The translations under genes were made by a program, and so were the position numbers. This document shows, piece by piece, positions 58,004 to 64,000 of a stretch of 64,000 nucleotides of DNA. This DNA comes from SHLQ01 sp047638715 (GTDB lineage: Bacteria > Actinomycetota > Acidimicrobiia > Acidimicrobiales > SHLQ01), in the NCBI GenBank assembly GCA_047638715.1, contig JBLIMK010000001.1:1-64000 (forward strand), given 5' to 3'. A model generated the notes under the pieces. The model was not told the origin of the DNA. It ran no database searches and worked only from the letters and a program-made list of their open reading frames with translations. Numbering within the stretch: the stretch's first letter is position 1; every line of letters starts with the position of its first letter.

Positions 58004-59050
58004 TCAGCGAGTCGGCGTAGCGTCATTGAGCGCGTCGATCATCATCCGAAGGCGTGCATTTCCGTGGCGATCGAACCGAAAGGCGATCCGATGGAGTTCG
58101 AGGTTGTCGTCATCTCTGACCTCGGCATTGGTTGGCTCGATACGTTCGATCTCACCCGACTCGATGATGTCGCCGAACTCACTTGTTAACGTCGCGAGCT
58201 CGTCGTCGTCGACCTCTCGCTTTAGACGTAAGACAAGACGTTGCCCCACCGCACGTGAGCTGTGGAACGTGCGGTAGAAGCGAGTCATCTCGTCCGCTGC
58301 CTCTTCGACCGAGTTCGTGATGATGAACAGATTCATGTCGGCCTCGGAGATGAGCCCCTCGCCGAGCAATTCGGCGACAACGAAATCGCGCCATCTCTCC
58401 CAGTACGTTGAGCCGTGCGGGTCGAGGAGAACGACCGGAGCAAGAGTCGACTTACCCGTTTGCATCAGCGTCAGCAGCTCGAACGCCTCATCCATCGTGC
58501 CGAAACCGCCTGGAAGCATCGCGTATCCGGCTGACTCCTTCATGAAGGTAACTTTCCGGGTGAAGAAGTAGCGAAAGTTGATGAGCTTGGGATCGTCGGC
58601 GATGAACTCGTTCGCTGAGGCTTCGAATGGCAACACGATGTTGATGCCGAATGAGTTCTCTGCGCCGGCTCCTTCCAGTCCAGCGGCCATGATTCCGGGT
58701 CCAGCCCCGGTCATGACCATCCAGTCCCTGGCCGCCATCGCGGCTCCGAGACGCTTCGCACATTCGTAGGCAGGATCGTCAGGTTTGATCCGGGCCGAAC
58801 CAAAGATCGTGCACTTTGGAATGTCTCGATATGGAGCGAACACGTGGAACGAATAGCGCAGCTCTTTTAGTGCGGCATTGACCAGCTTTAGATCGGCTCG
58901 TTCGACATCTTCGAGGCTCAACCGGAGCGCGGTCACGACCAACTCAAACGTCAGATCGGTGTTCTCGACGAGCTTCGCGTCGTCGATCAGCCGCTCGATG
59001 TCTTGGTCGAGTTTGGTTTTGCCGGTGCGGTACCGCGGAAGGTTGTTCAC
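58004..59050 (-). CDS. LOG-family-like (lysine decarboxylase-motif) protein, long form
   Basis: 348 residues. The Rossmann core has CTIFGSARIKPDDPAYECAK, MVMTGAGPGIMAAGLEGAG and the hallmark PGGFGTMDEAFE (~residue 180), which fits cytokinin phosphoribohydrolase/LOG-type nucleotide hydrolases. About 80 extra N-terminal and 90 extra C-terminal residues make it the long class, whose substrates are less certain (nucleoside monophosphates, as in PpnN-type enzymes). GTG start with TACCAT 7 nt upstream. It lies 30 nt from mmsA on the same strand, but a separate promoter is suggested. Confidence 0.85.
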   Translation of the reverse strand: MNNLPRYRTGKTKLDQDIERLIDDAKLVENTDLTFELVVTALRLSLEDVERADLKLVNAALKELRYSFHVFAPYRDIPKCTIFGSARIKPDDPAYECAKRLGAAMAARDWMVMTGAGPGIMAAGLEGAGAENSFGINIVLPFEASANEFIADDPKLINFRYFFTRKVTFMKESAGYAMLPGGFGTMDEAFELLTLMQTGKSTLAPVVLLDPHGSTYWERWRDFVVAELLGEGLISEADMNLFIITNSVEEAADEMTRFYRTFHSSRAVGQRLVLRLKREVDDDELATLTSEFGDIIESGEIERIEPTNAEVRDDDNLELHRIAFRFDRHGNARLRMMIDALNDATPTR

Positions 59051-59057
59051 GACACCG

Positions 59058-59063
59058 ATGGTA
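59058..59063 (-). promoter_or_regulatory. -10-like box (TACCAT), minus strand, leaderless LOG-like gene
   Basis: TACCAT, then CGGTGTC, then GTG at 59050: a 7-nt gap without a Shine-Dalgarno. Confidence 0.4.
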
Positions 59064-59080
59064 GTTGGGCCGTGGAACCG

Positions 59081-60568
59081 CTACTCGTTGGTTGGGAACC
59101 CGAGGTCGACTCGGCTACTGGACGGGTTCGGCCAACGAGAGGTGATCACCTTGGCTTTGGTGTAGAACTTCACACCTTCTGGGCCATACATCGTCGTGTC
59201 GCCAAAGAGCGAGTCCTTCCAACCACCGAAGGAATGGAAGCCCACCGGCACCGGAATAGGAACGTTGATTCCCACCATTCCAGCATCCGCGTCTTCTTGG
59301 AACCTGCGAGCAGCGCCACCGTTCTGGGTGTAGATCGCTGCACCGTTGCCCCATGGGTTGTTCTTGATCAGGTCGACGCCGTCCTGATAGGTATTCACGC
59401 GAACGACCGACAGTACCGGACCAAAGATTTCGTCCTTGTAACAGTCCATCTCGGTCGTGACATCGTCGAGCAGCGTGACACCGATGAAGTTTCCGTCGCC
59501 TTCGAAGTTCTGTTCTCGGCCATCGACGACGACCGTCGCGCCCTGGTCAGCACCCGATCCAATGTAACCAGCGACACGATCGCGGGCTTCCTTGGTGATG
59601 AGCGGACCCATCTCCGAGTCGGGATTCATGCCGTCACCAATGACGAGCTTTTCCATTCGGACCTTGATCGCGTCAACGAGCGGATCGGCTACCGAACCAA
59701 CCGCTGCGATGACCGAGATCGCCATGCACCGCTCGCCGGCGGAGCCATACGCCGCCGACACGGCAGCATCGGCTGCGTTGTCGATGTCTGCGTCTGGGAG
59801 CACGACCATATGGTTCTTTGCTCCGCCAAGGGCCTGAAAGCGTTTGTTGTTGGCGGTGGCTCGCTCGGCGACGTATTTCGCGATCGGAGTCGAGCCAACA
59901 AAGCTGGCTGCCTTGACGTCTGGATGATCGAGAAGGCGGTCGACCGCAACCTTGTCGCCCTGAACGACGTTGAGAACACCAGGAGGGAAGCCCGCTTCTT
60001 GAAAGAGTTCTGCAATGAACATCGGTGCGGACGGATCGCGCTCGGACGGCTTCAACACGAAGGTGTTTCCACAAGCGATCGCGTTGGGGATCATCCAGAG
60101 GGGAACCATGGCGGGGAAATTGAACGGGGTGATTCCGGCCACGACACCGAGCGGTTGTCGAACGGAGTAGACATCTACACCGGTCGAGGCTGACTCGCTA
60201 TACGTACCTTTGAGCGTTTCGGCGATGCCGCACGCGTATTCGATGTTCTCGAGGCCTCGTGCGACCTCGCCCATTGCATCGGAGAGAACCTTGCCATGTT
60301 CGGCGGTGAGTCGTTTGGCGATTTCCCCGGCGTTGGCTTCCACAAGATTTCGGAAGGAGTACATCAACTTCGTGCGACGGGCCAAGGAGACCTTGCCCCA
60401 TGTTTCGAACGCAGCCTGGGCTGAGGCGACGGCAACGTCGACGTCTTCGATCGACGCCAATGAGAGCTCGCCGGTGGCCTCACCGGTCGCAGGGTTGTAG
60501 ACGGCGGTAGTGCGGCCTGATGTGCCGGCGACGCTCGCTCCATCGATGAGGTGCTGGATGGTGTTCAT
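59081..60568 (-). CDS. mmsA: CoA-acylating methylmalonate-semialdehyde dehydrogenase
   Basis: 495 residues. It oxidises malonate or methylmalonate semialdehyde to acetyl- or propionyl-CoA with NAD+ and CoA. Signatures: GVVAGITPFNFPAMVPLWM, VLKPSERDPSAPMF, FVGSTPIAKYV, LGGAKNHMVVLPDAD, and the catalytic Cys in GSAGERCMAISV (~residue 285). The general-base Glu of ordinary ALDHs is replaced by Asn (GAKNH), as is typical of the CoA-dependent MMSDH. AGGAG 5 nt before the ATG. Same strand as the aminotransferase upstream (57-nt gap after its stop), probably a single operon. Confidence 0.95.
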   Translation of the reverse strand: MNTIQHLIDGASVAGTSGRTTAVYNPATGEATGELSLASIEDVDVAVASAQAAFETWGKVSLARRTKLMYSFRNLVEANAGEIAKRLTAEHGKVLSDAMGEVARGLENIEYACGIAETLKGTYSESASTGVDVYSVRQPLGVVAGITPFNFPAMVPLWMIPNAIACGNTFVLKPSERDPSAPMFIAELFQEAGFPPGVLNVVQGDKVAVDRLLDHPDVKAASFVGSTPIAKYVAERATANNKRFQALGGAKNHMVVLPDADIDNAADAAVSAAYGSAGERCMAISVIAAVGSVADPLVDAIKVRMEKLVIGDGMNPDSEMGPLITKEARDRVAGYIGSGADQGATVVVDGREQNFEGDGNFIGVTLLDDVTTEMDCYKDEIFGPVLSVVRVNTYQDGVDLIKNNPWGNGAAIYTQNGGAARRFQEDADAGMVGINVPIPVPVGFHSFGGWKDSLFGDTTMYGPEGVKFYTKAKVITSRWPNPSSSRVDLGFPTNE

Positions 60569-60625
60569 GAAGGCTCCTGAGGAGTTGGGAGGTGTGGGTT
60601 CGTAGTTTGGGTGATTCCGCGATGT

Positions 60626-61924
60626 CTAGATCGCAGCATCGACGGCATGGATTGCAGCGATGAGAGCGTCGATGCCTTCATCGAGTTCGGCTTCGGTGAT
60701 CGAGAGCATTGGCGCCATCCGAATCACGTTGCCATACAGCCCGCCCTTACCGACGAGAAGGTTGCGATCTTTTGCTTCGTCGAGGAGCCGAGCCGCCGCC
60801 TGCGTGTTTGGTTCGATGCTACCGGGTTGCACGGTTTCGATCGCCTGCATGAGCCCTCTTCCGCGGAGCTCGGCGATCCATTCGATGTCATCGACCGCAG
60901 GGCCGAGGCGGCGTGCCAACCGCTCACCTCGGGCTTTCGCATTCGCCTGGAGGTTGTTGTCGAGCACATATTTGAGGGTCGCGCGCCCTGCGGCTATCGA
61001 CAGCGGGTTTCCGCCGAACGTCGAAAAACTGAGAACCTTGATCGAATCCATGATCTCGGCCCGTGCGACGCAGCCGGCGAGTGCGACGCCATTTCCGACA
61101 CCCTTGGCGAAGGTCAAGATGTCGGGAATGATGCCATGGGCTTGGTATCCCCAAAAGTGATCTCCAGTACGTCCCCAGCCGGTTTGAACCTCGTCGGAGA
61201 TAAAGAGAATGTCACGATTCTTGAGTTCCTTATCGAAGGCCCCGAAGAAGCCATCAGGAGGTGTGGCGAATCCACCGACGCCCTGAATTGGCTCGGCGAT
61301 AAGTGCCGCGACGTCGCCGGCGGTCCCCATATCGATCATCTGGACTAGGTCGTCGACGCATGCGGTCGTGTAGGCATCATCGTCGAGCTGGCGGAAGGGG
61401 CTACGAAGGCGGTAGCCGCCCTGTATGAAGTTCACGTTGAGGCCCGACATGTTCGCGACAGACCACGAGCTCTGGGCGGTGATTGCCTGGGCGGTGTAGG
61501 ACCGCCCGTGGTAACTGTTTCGCATGGCGAGAATCTCGTTCGAACCTCGATAGGCGCACGCCAACTGAATTGCGGTGTCGTTCGCTTCGCTCCCCGACGC
61601 GGTGAAGAACACGCGAGCGTCGGGAATGCCGGAGATCTCGGCGACCTCTTCGGCGAACGAGATCATTGGCTCGGACAAGTACAAGGTCGACGTATGCATG
61701 ACCTTGGCAGCTTGTTCCTGGACTGCTTGGACAACCTCGGGAACCGAATGGCCGATCATGGTGGTCAGGACGCCGCCGAACCAATCGAGGTATTTGTTGC
61801 CCTCGAGATCCCAAACGTAGCTGCCCTCGCCGCGGTCGATCGAGATCGGTTCGGCGTGGAGCGGCGCAACAAAGGAGGGCAGGGTCGCCTTGTATCGAGC
61901 GAGTAGTTCGGGGGTGGTGGTCAT
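60626..61924 (-). CDS. Class III PLP-dependent aminotransferase (omega/beta-amino acid type)
   Basis: 432 residues. PLP sites: FTASGSEANDTAIQLACAYR, NSYHGRS, FISDEVQTGWGRTG (Asp), and FAKGVGNGVALAG with the PLP Lys (~275). The pattern is like AGXT2 or beta-alanine-pyruvate transaminases. With mmsA it fits beta-alanine or beta-aminoisobutyrate breakdown: transamination to the semialdehyde, then the CoA-acylating dehydrogenase. The ATG at 61924 has GGGAG 6 nt upstream; an ATG at 61969 gives 15 extra N-terminal residues. Divergent from a MocR-type regulator. Confidence 0.88.
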   Translation of the reverse strand: MTTTPELLARYKATLPSFVAPLHAEPISIDRGEGSYVWDLEGNKYLDWFGGVLTTMIGHSVPEVVQAVQEQAAKVMHTSTLYLSEPMISFAEEVAEISGIPDARVFFTASGSEANDTAIQLACAYRGSNEILAMRNSYHGRSYTAQAITAQSSWSVANMSGLNVNFIQGGYRLRSPFRQLDDDAYTTACVDDLVQMIDMGTAGDVAALIAEPIQGVGGFATPPDGFFGAFDKELKNRDILFISDEVQTGWGRTGDHFWGYQAHGIIPDILTFAKGVGNGVALAGCVARAEIMDSIKVLSFSTFGGNPLSIAAGRATLKYVLDNNLQANAKARGERLARRLGPAVDDIEWIAELRGRGLMQAIETVQPGSIEPNTQAAARLLDEAKDRNLLVGKGGLYGNVIRMAPMLSITEAELDEGIDALIAAIHAVDAAI

Positions 61925-61977
61925 CGAGTACTCCCAGAGTTTCTTGACGTTGTTGAAGTCGTGGTTCATTCTCTGTT

Positions 61978-62015
61978 ACACAAGGAGCTAACACAAGCAC
62001 ATGTTTGTACCAAAC
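61978..62015. promoter_or_regulatory. Repeat cluster in the aminotransferase-mocR intergenic region
   Basis: Two direct copies of ACACAAG (61978-61984 and 61991-61997, 13 bp apart start to start) and an inverted pair GTTTG-TAC-CAAAC (62003-62015). MocR regulators commonly bind direct repeats between their gene and the divergent target, so this is a candidate operator. Confidence 0.45.
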
Positions 62016-62032
62016 AAAAGAATTCTGAACCG

Positions 62033-63406
62033 ATGACCTCCTTGCCTCTCGATCGGCTCGATGACCGCTCTTCCAACGGCATCGCGCTTGCGATCGGCCG
62101 CTTGATTAGCACAGGAGAGCTGTCTTCGGGATCGCAGCTCCCGACCGTGAGGGCGGTCGCGTCACAACTCGGCGTGAGCCCGACGACGGTCAGCGAGTGT
62201 TGGCGAATTTTGCAAAGCCATGGAGCGATTGAAACCAATGGCCGGCGTGGCACATTTGTGCGAGGAGTTCGCCAAGGCATGGCGCCCGGGCGTTACTGGC
62301 AAGTACCTGTCGATCCGGGCACCTTCGCGATCGATCTTTCGACCGGAACGCCAGACCCTGCCCTTCTTCCTCCGATCGGCCCGCTGCTGCATCAGGCACC
62401 AAAGAATCTTCCGGTGACGTCGTACCTCGATGCACCGGTGCTCGAGGATCTCGGCGCCCACTTGCGCAGTGGGTGGCCGTTCGAGCCGGAATTGCTCACG
62501 ATCGTCGACGGCGCGCAGGACGCACTCGATCGTCTCGTGAATGCGCTGGTGAATGTCGGCGATGTTGTCCTCATCAATACCCCAGCCTTTCCGCCGGTAC
62601 TCGACATGCTCGAACAGGCCGGGGCCCGGGTTGTGGGCGTGTCCATGGATGGCGAAGGCCTTGTTCCCGCAGCGCTTGAGGCTGCATGTGCATTGGAGCC
62701 GGTCGCATTGTTCCTCCAGCCGCGGGCGCATAACCCGACGGGTATCACGATGTCGAATGCTCGCTGCGAAGCGCTGGCGTCAATCTTGGAGAACACGACG
62801 ATGACGATCGTGGAGGACGATCATTCCGGAGATGTCAGTGGCGCGCCTCTTCATAGCTTGGGCGCCTATCTTCCCGACCAGGTCGTACACATTCGGAGCT
62901 TTTCGAAGTCGCATGGGCCCGATCTTCGCCTCGCTGCACTTGGCGGTGCGGCGACGCCCATCGATTTGGTGGTTCGACGCCGACGGCTAGGACCTTCGTG
63001 GAGTAGTCGGTTGTTGCAACAACTACTCCTCCAGATGTTGACCGATCCAATAACGATCCAGGCGGTGGCTAAGGCTGACACGGAGTACTCCCGACGACGT
63101 GCACTCCTGGTCGGCGCTCTGGCCAAGCGAGATGTTCTCGTCGGGGGAACGTCGGGCATCAATCTGTGGGTGCCCGTCGACGATGAACAGGTCGCCCTCG
63201 TAGTTCTCGCCTCACACGGAATCGGCGCCGCGCCGGGCGCGCCATTCGCCGCTGGCTCGACCGTCGGCCCCACCGATTCCCTCCGTCAAAGCGTCCGAGA
63301 ACAACAACACATCCGCATCAGCTTTGGTGCGATTTCCGAGGGCTTCGAGCAGCTCGCCGAAGCGATTGCAGTGGCAGCAACGGCGACCTCTAGTAGGGCT
63401 CGATAG
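62033..63406 (+). CDS. MocR-type (GntR HTH + aminotransferase domain) transcriptional regulator
   Basis: 457 residues. An N-terminal GntR winged helix (IALAIGRLISTGELSSGSQLPTVRAVASQLGVSPTTVSECWRIL is split here as IGRLISTGELSSGSQ and VRAVASQLGVSPTTVSE) and a fold-type I aminotransferase-like domain. The PLP Lys is in RSFSKSHGPDLR (~310), with RAHNPTG and VEDDHS (Asp) nearby. MocR proteins sense PLP or an amino-compound and control the neighbouring genes; here most likely the divergent aminotransferase-mmsA operon. The ATG at 62033 follows AATTCTGAACCG; a longer frame from 61961 would cover the operator repeats. Confidence 0.93.
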   Translation: MTSLPLDRLDDRSSNGIALAIGRLISTGELSSGSQLPTVRAVASQLGVSPTTVSECWRILQSHGAIETNGRRGTFVRGVRQGMAPGRYWQVPVDPGTFAIDLSTGTPDPALLPPIGPLLHQAPKNLPVTSYLDAPVLEDLGAHLRSGWPFEPELLTIVDGAQDALDRLVNALVNVGDVVLINTPAFPPVLDMLEQAGARVVGVSMDGEGLVPAALEAACALEPVALFLQPRAHNPTGITMSNARCEALASILENTTMTIVEDDHSGDVSGAPLHSLGAYLPDQVVHIRSFSKSHGPDLRLAALGGAATPIDLVVRRRRLGPSWSSRLLQQLLLQMLTDPITIQAVAKADTEYSRRRALLVGALAKRDVLVGGTSGINLWVPVDDEQVALVVLASHGIGAAPGAPFAAGSTVGPTDSLRQSVREQQHIRISFGAISEGFEQLAEAIAVAATATSSRAR

Positions 63407-63482
63407 TCGCCAACGTGCGCCTCGACGCGCCTAGGTTGTGCCACTGGTCGCATCGATTGTGATGCAGCGAAAGGACTTCACG

Positions 63483-64000
63483 ATGGCAGTCAGAATGAGG
63501 CGCACGCTCACCCACGTTCAGAAGACATTCGAGGAGGGTGGTAAGACGGTCGCAGAGCCCACAACGTTGGTGGCGGCATTGGCGATTATCGAGAACCCTT
63601 GGTTCGGGCAGGGCTTTGTCGAGGACCTTCGCCCGGAGATCCGAGCTGTTGGTCCCGAGGTCGGAGCATTGCTAACCGAGATGATCCTCGACGTCACCGG
63701 CGACGCACTCGAAGGATATGGCAAAGCCTCCGTTGTCGGAATGGGTGGTGAGATCGAACACGCGCAAGCCTTGACACACACGCTCTGGTTCGGGAATCAA
63801 TACCGCGATGCGGTGAATGCAAAGAGTTATCTCGCGTTCACGAACACCAGGGGAGCCGCTGGCTGCCCACTCATGATTCCGCTCATGGACAAGGACGACG
63901 GTGGCCGGCGATCGCATTATCAGACGATCCATCTGAACGTGCCCGACGCCCCCGCTGAAGACGAAGTGATCGTTGCGCTTGGGGCATCGATTGGCGGGCA
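63483..64000 (+). CDS. Amino-acid-synthesis-family protein (PF06684-like), 3' truncated
   Basis: First 172 codons; the gene runs off the right edge. Features: MRRTLTHVQKTFEEGGKTV, TTLVAALAIIENPWFGQGFV, EDLRPEIRAVGPEVGALLTE, GYGKASVVGMGGEIEHAQAL, and MIPLMDKDDGGRRSHYQTIH. These match the AA_synth (PF06684) family, a poorly characterised group despite its name. AAAGGA 7 nt upstream supports the ATG at 63483. It follows the MocR gene by 76 nt and may belong to the same catabolic locus (inference). Confidence 0.8.
   Translation, partial: MAVRMRRTLTHVQKTFEEGGKTVAEPTTLVAALAIIENPWFGQGFVEDLRPEIRAVGPEVGALLTEMILDVTGDALEGYGKASVVGMGGEIEHAQALTHTLWFGNQYRDAVNAKSYLAFTNTRGAAGCPLMIPLMDKDDGGRRSHYQTIHLNVPDAPAEDEVIVALGASIGG

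Noticed and set aside
59003..60193. 396-residue plus-strand frame opposite mmsA
   Set aside because: Shadow of mmsA; no recognisable domain and typical antisense composition.
1..64000. Search for CRISPR arrays, insertion sequences, integrases and prophage genes
   Set aside because: No spaced direct-repeat arrays, transposase motifs, integrases or phage structural genes were seen; tRNA genes have no integrase beside them.

Overview
The window is a continuous stretch of actinobacterial chromosome with high-GC codon use. I infer the class Acidimicrobiia. The pointers are a menaquinone (men) gene set with an Asp-type MenB, an LCP cell-wall ligase and a DivIVA-like protein, a complete conservon (sensor kinase, roadblock, DUF742, GTPase), a DUF3151 protein, a WW-ASDGRWY (DUF2510-like) membrane protein, and many start codons placed 6-8 nt after a TANNNT-like -10 box without a Shine-Dalgarno sequence, as expected of leaderless transcripts. 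No rRNA, CRISPR array, insertion sequence or prophage was seen. The content is mainly housekeeping with several odd paralogues.

Layout. 1-7.9 kb: a truncated TerC gene, a degenerate metallo-beta-lactamase-fold protein facing an L,D-transpeptidase remnant, a stand-alone helicase-C-like protein, YihY, a long acyl-CoA dehydrogenase, Lgt, a serine hydrolase, a single-domain nucleotidyl cyclase and an alkyltransferase-like protein. 8-13.5 kb: a tightly packed run of DEAD-box helicase, solitary N6-adenine methylase, MetX, Fpg/Nei glycosylase and two small proteins. 13.5-15.3 kb: tRNA-Gly(GCC), tRNA-Cys(GCA) and tRNA-Val(GAC) around a membrane protein. 15.3-18.4 kb: a molybdopterin oxidoreductase and an alpha/beta hydrolase. 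18.4-26.9 kb: menB and menD-menH-menC on the minus strand, with three tandem secreted coiled-coil M15 (VanY-like) peptidases on the plus strand between them. 26.9-31.6 kb: M23 peptidase, LCP protein, DivIVA-like protein, PfkB kinase and a degenerate GGDEF-like protein.

31.8-41 kb: a K+-dependent-type membrane pyrophosphatase, 5-formyl-THF cyclo-ligase, and an overlapping trkA-trkH-trkH potassium-uptake operon, then an M18 aminopeptidase. 41-47.1 kb: gltB-gltD. 47.2-51.2 kb: the conservon. 51.2-57.8 kb: a small membrane protein and a zinc-ribbon protein on divergent promoters, a glycerophosphodiesterase, pyruvate kinase-DUF3151-MobA, rhodanese-RNase D, an acidic small protein and a Cys-rich protein. 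57.8-64 kb: a LOG-like protein, then an apparent beta-amino-acid catabolic module (methylmalonate-semialdehyde dehydrogenase and class III aminotransferase) divergent from a MocR-type regulator, and a truncated amino-acid-synthesis-family gene.

How it fits together. Several blocks serve the envelope: Lgt, M15 x3, M23, LCP, DivIVA and the L,D-transpeptidase remnant. Respiration and energy are represented by menaquinone synthesis, the pyrophosphatase and the Mo enzyme with MobA. Potassium uptake sits beside a pyrophosphatase that probably needs K+. The clearest leads are the triplicated M15 peptidases inside a split men cluster, the set of probable leaderless promoters (including two face-to-face pairs), and a group of proteins that keep a fold but have lost catalytic motifs. 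I did not find a convincing wholly new defence or mobile system.
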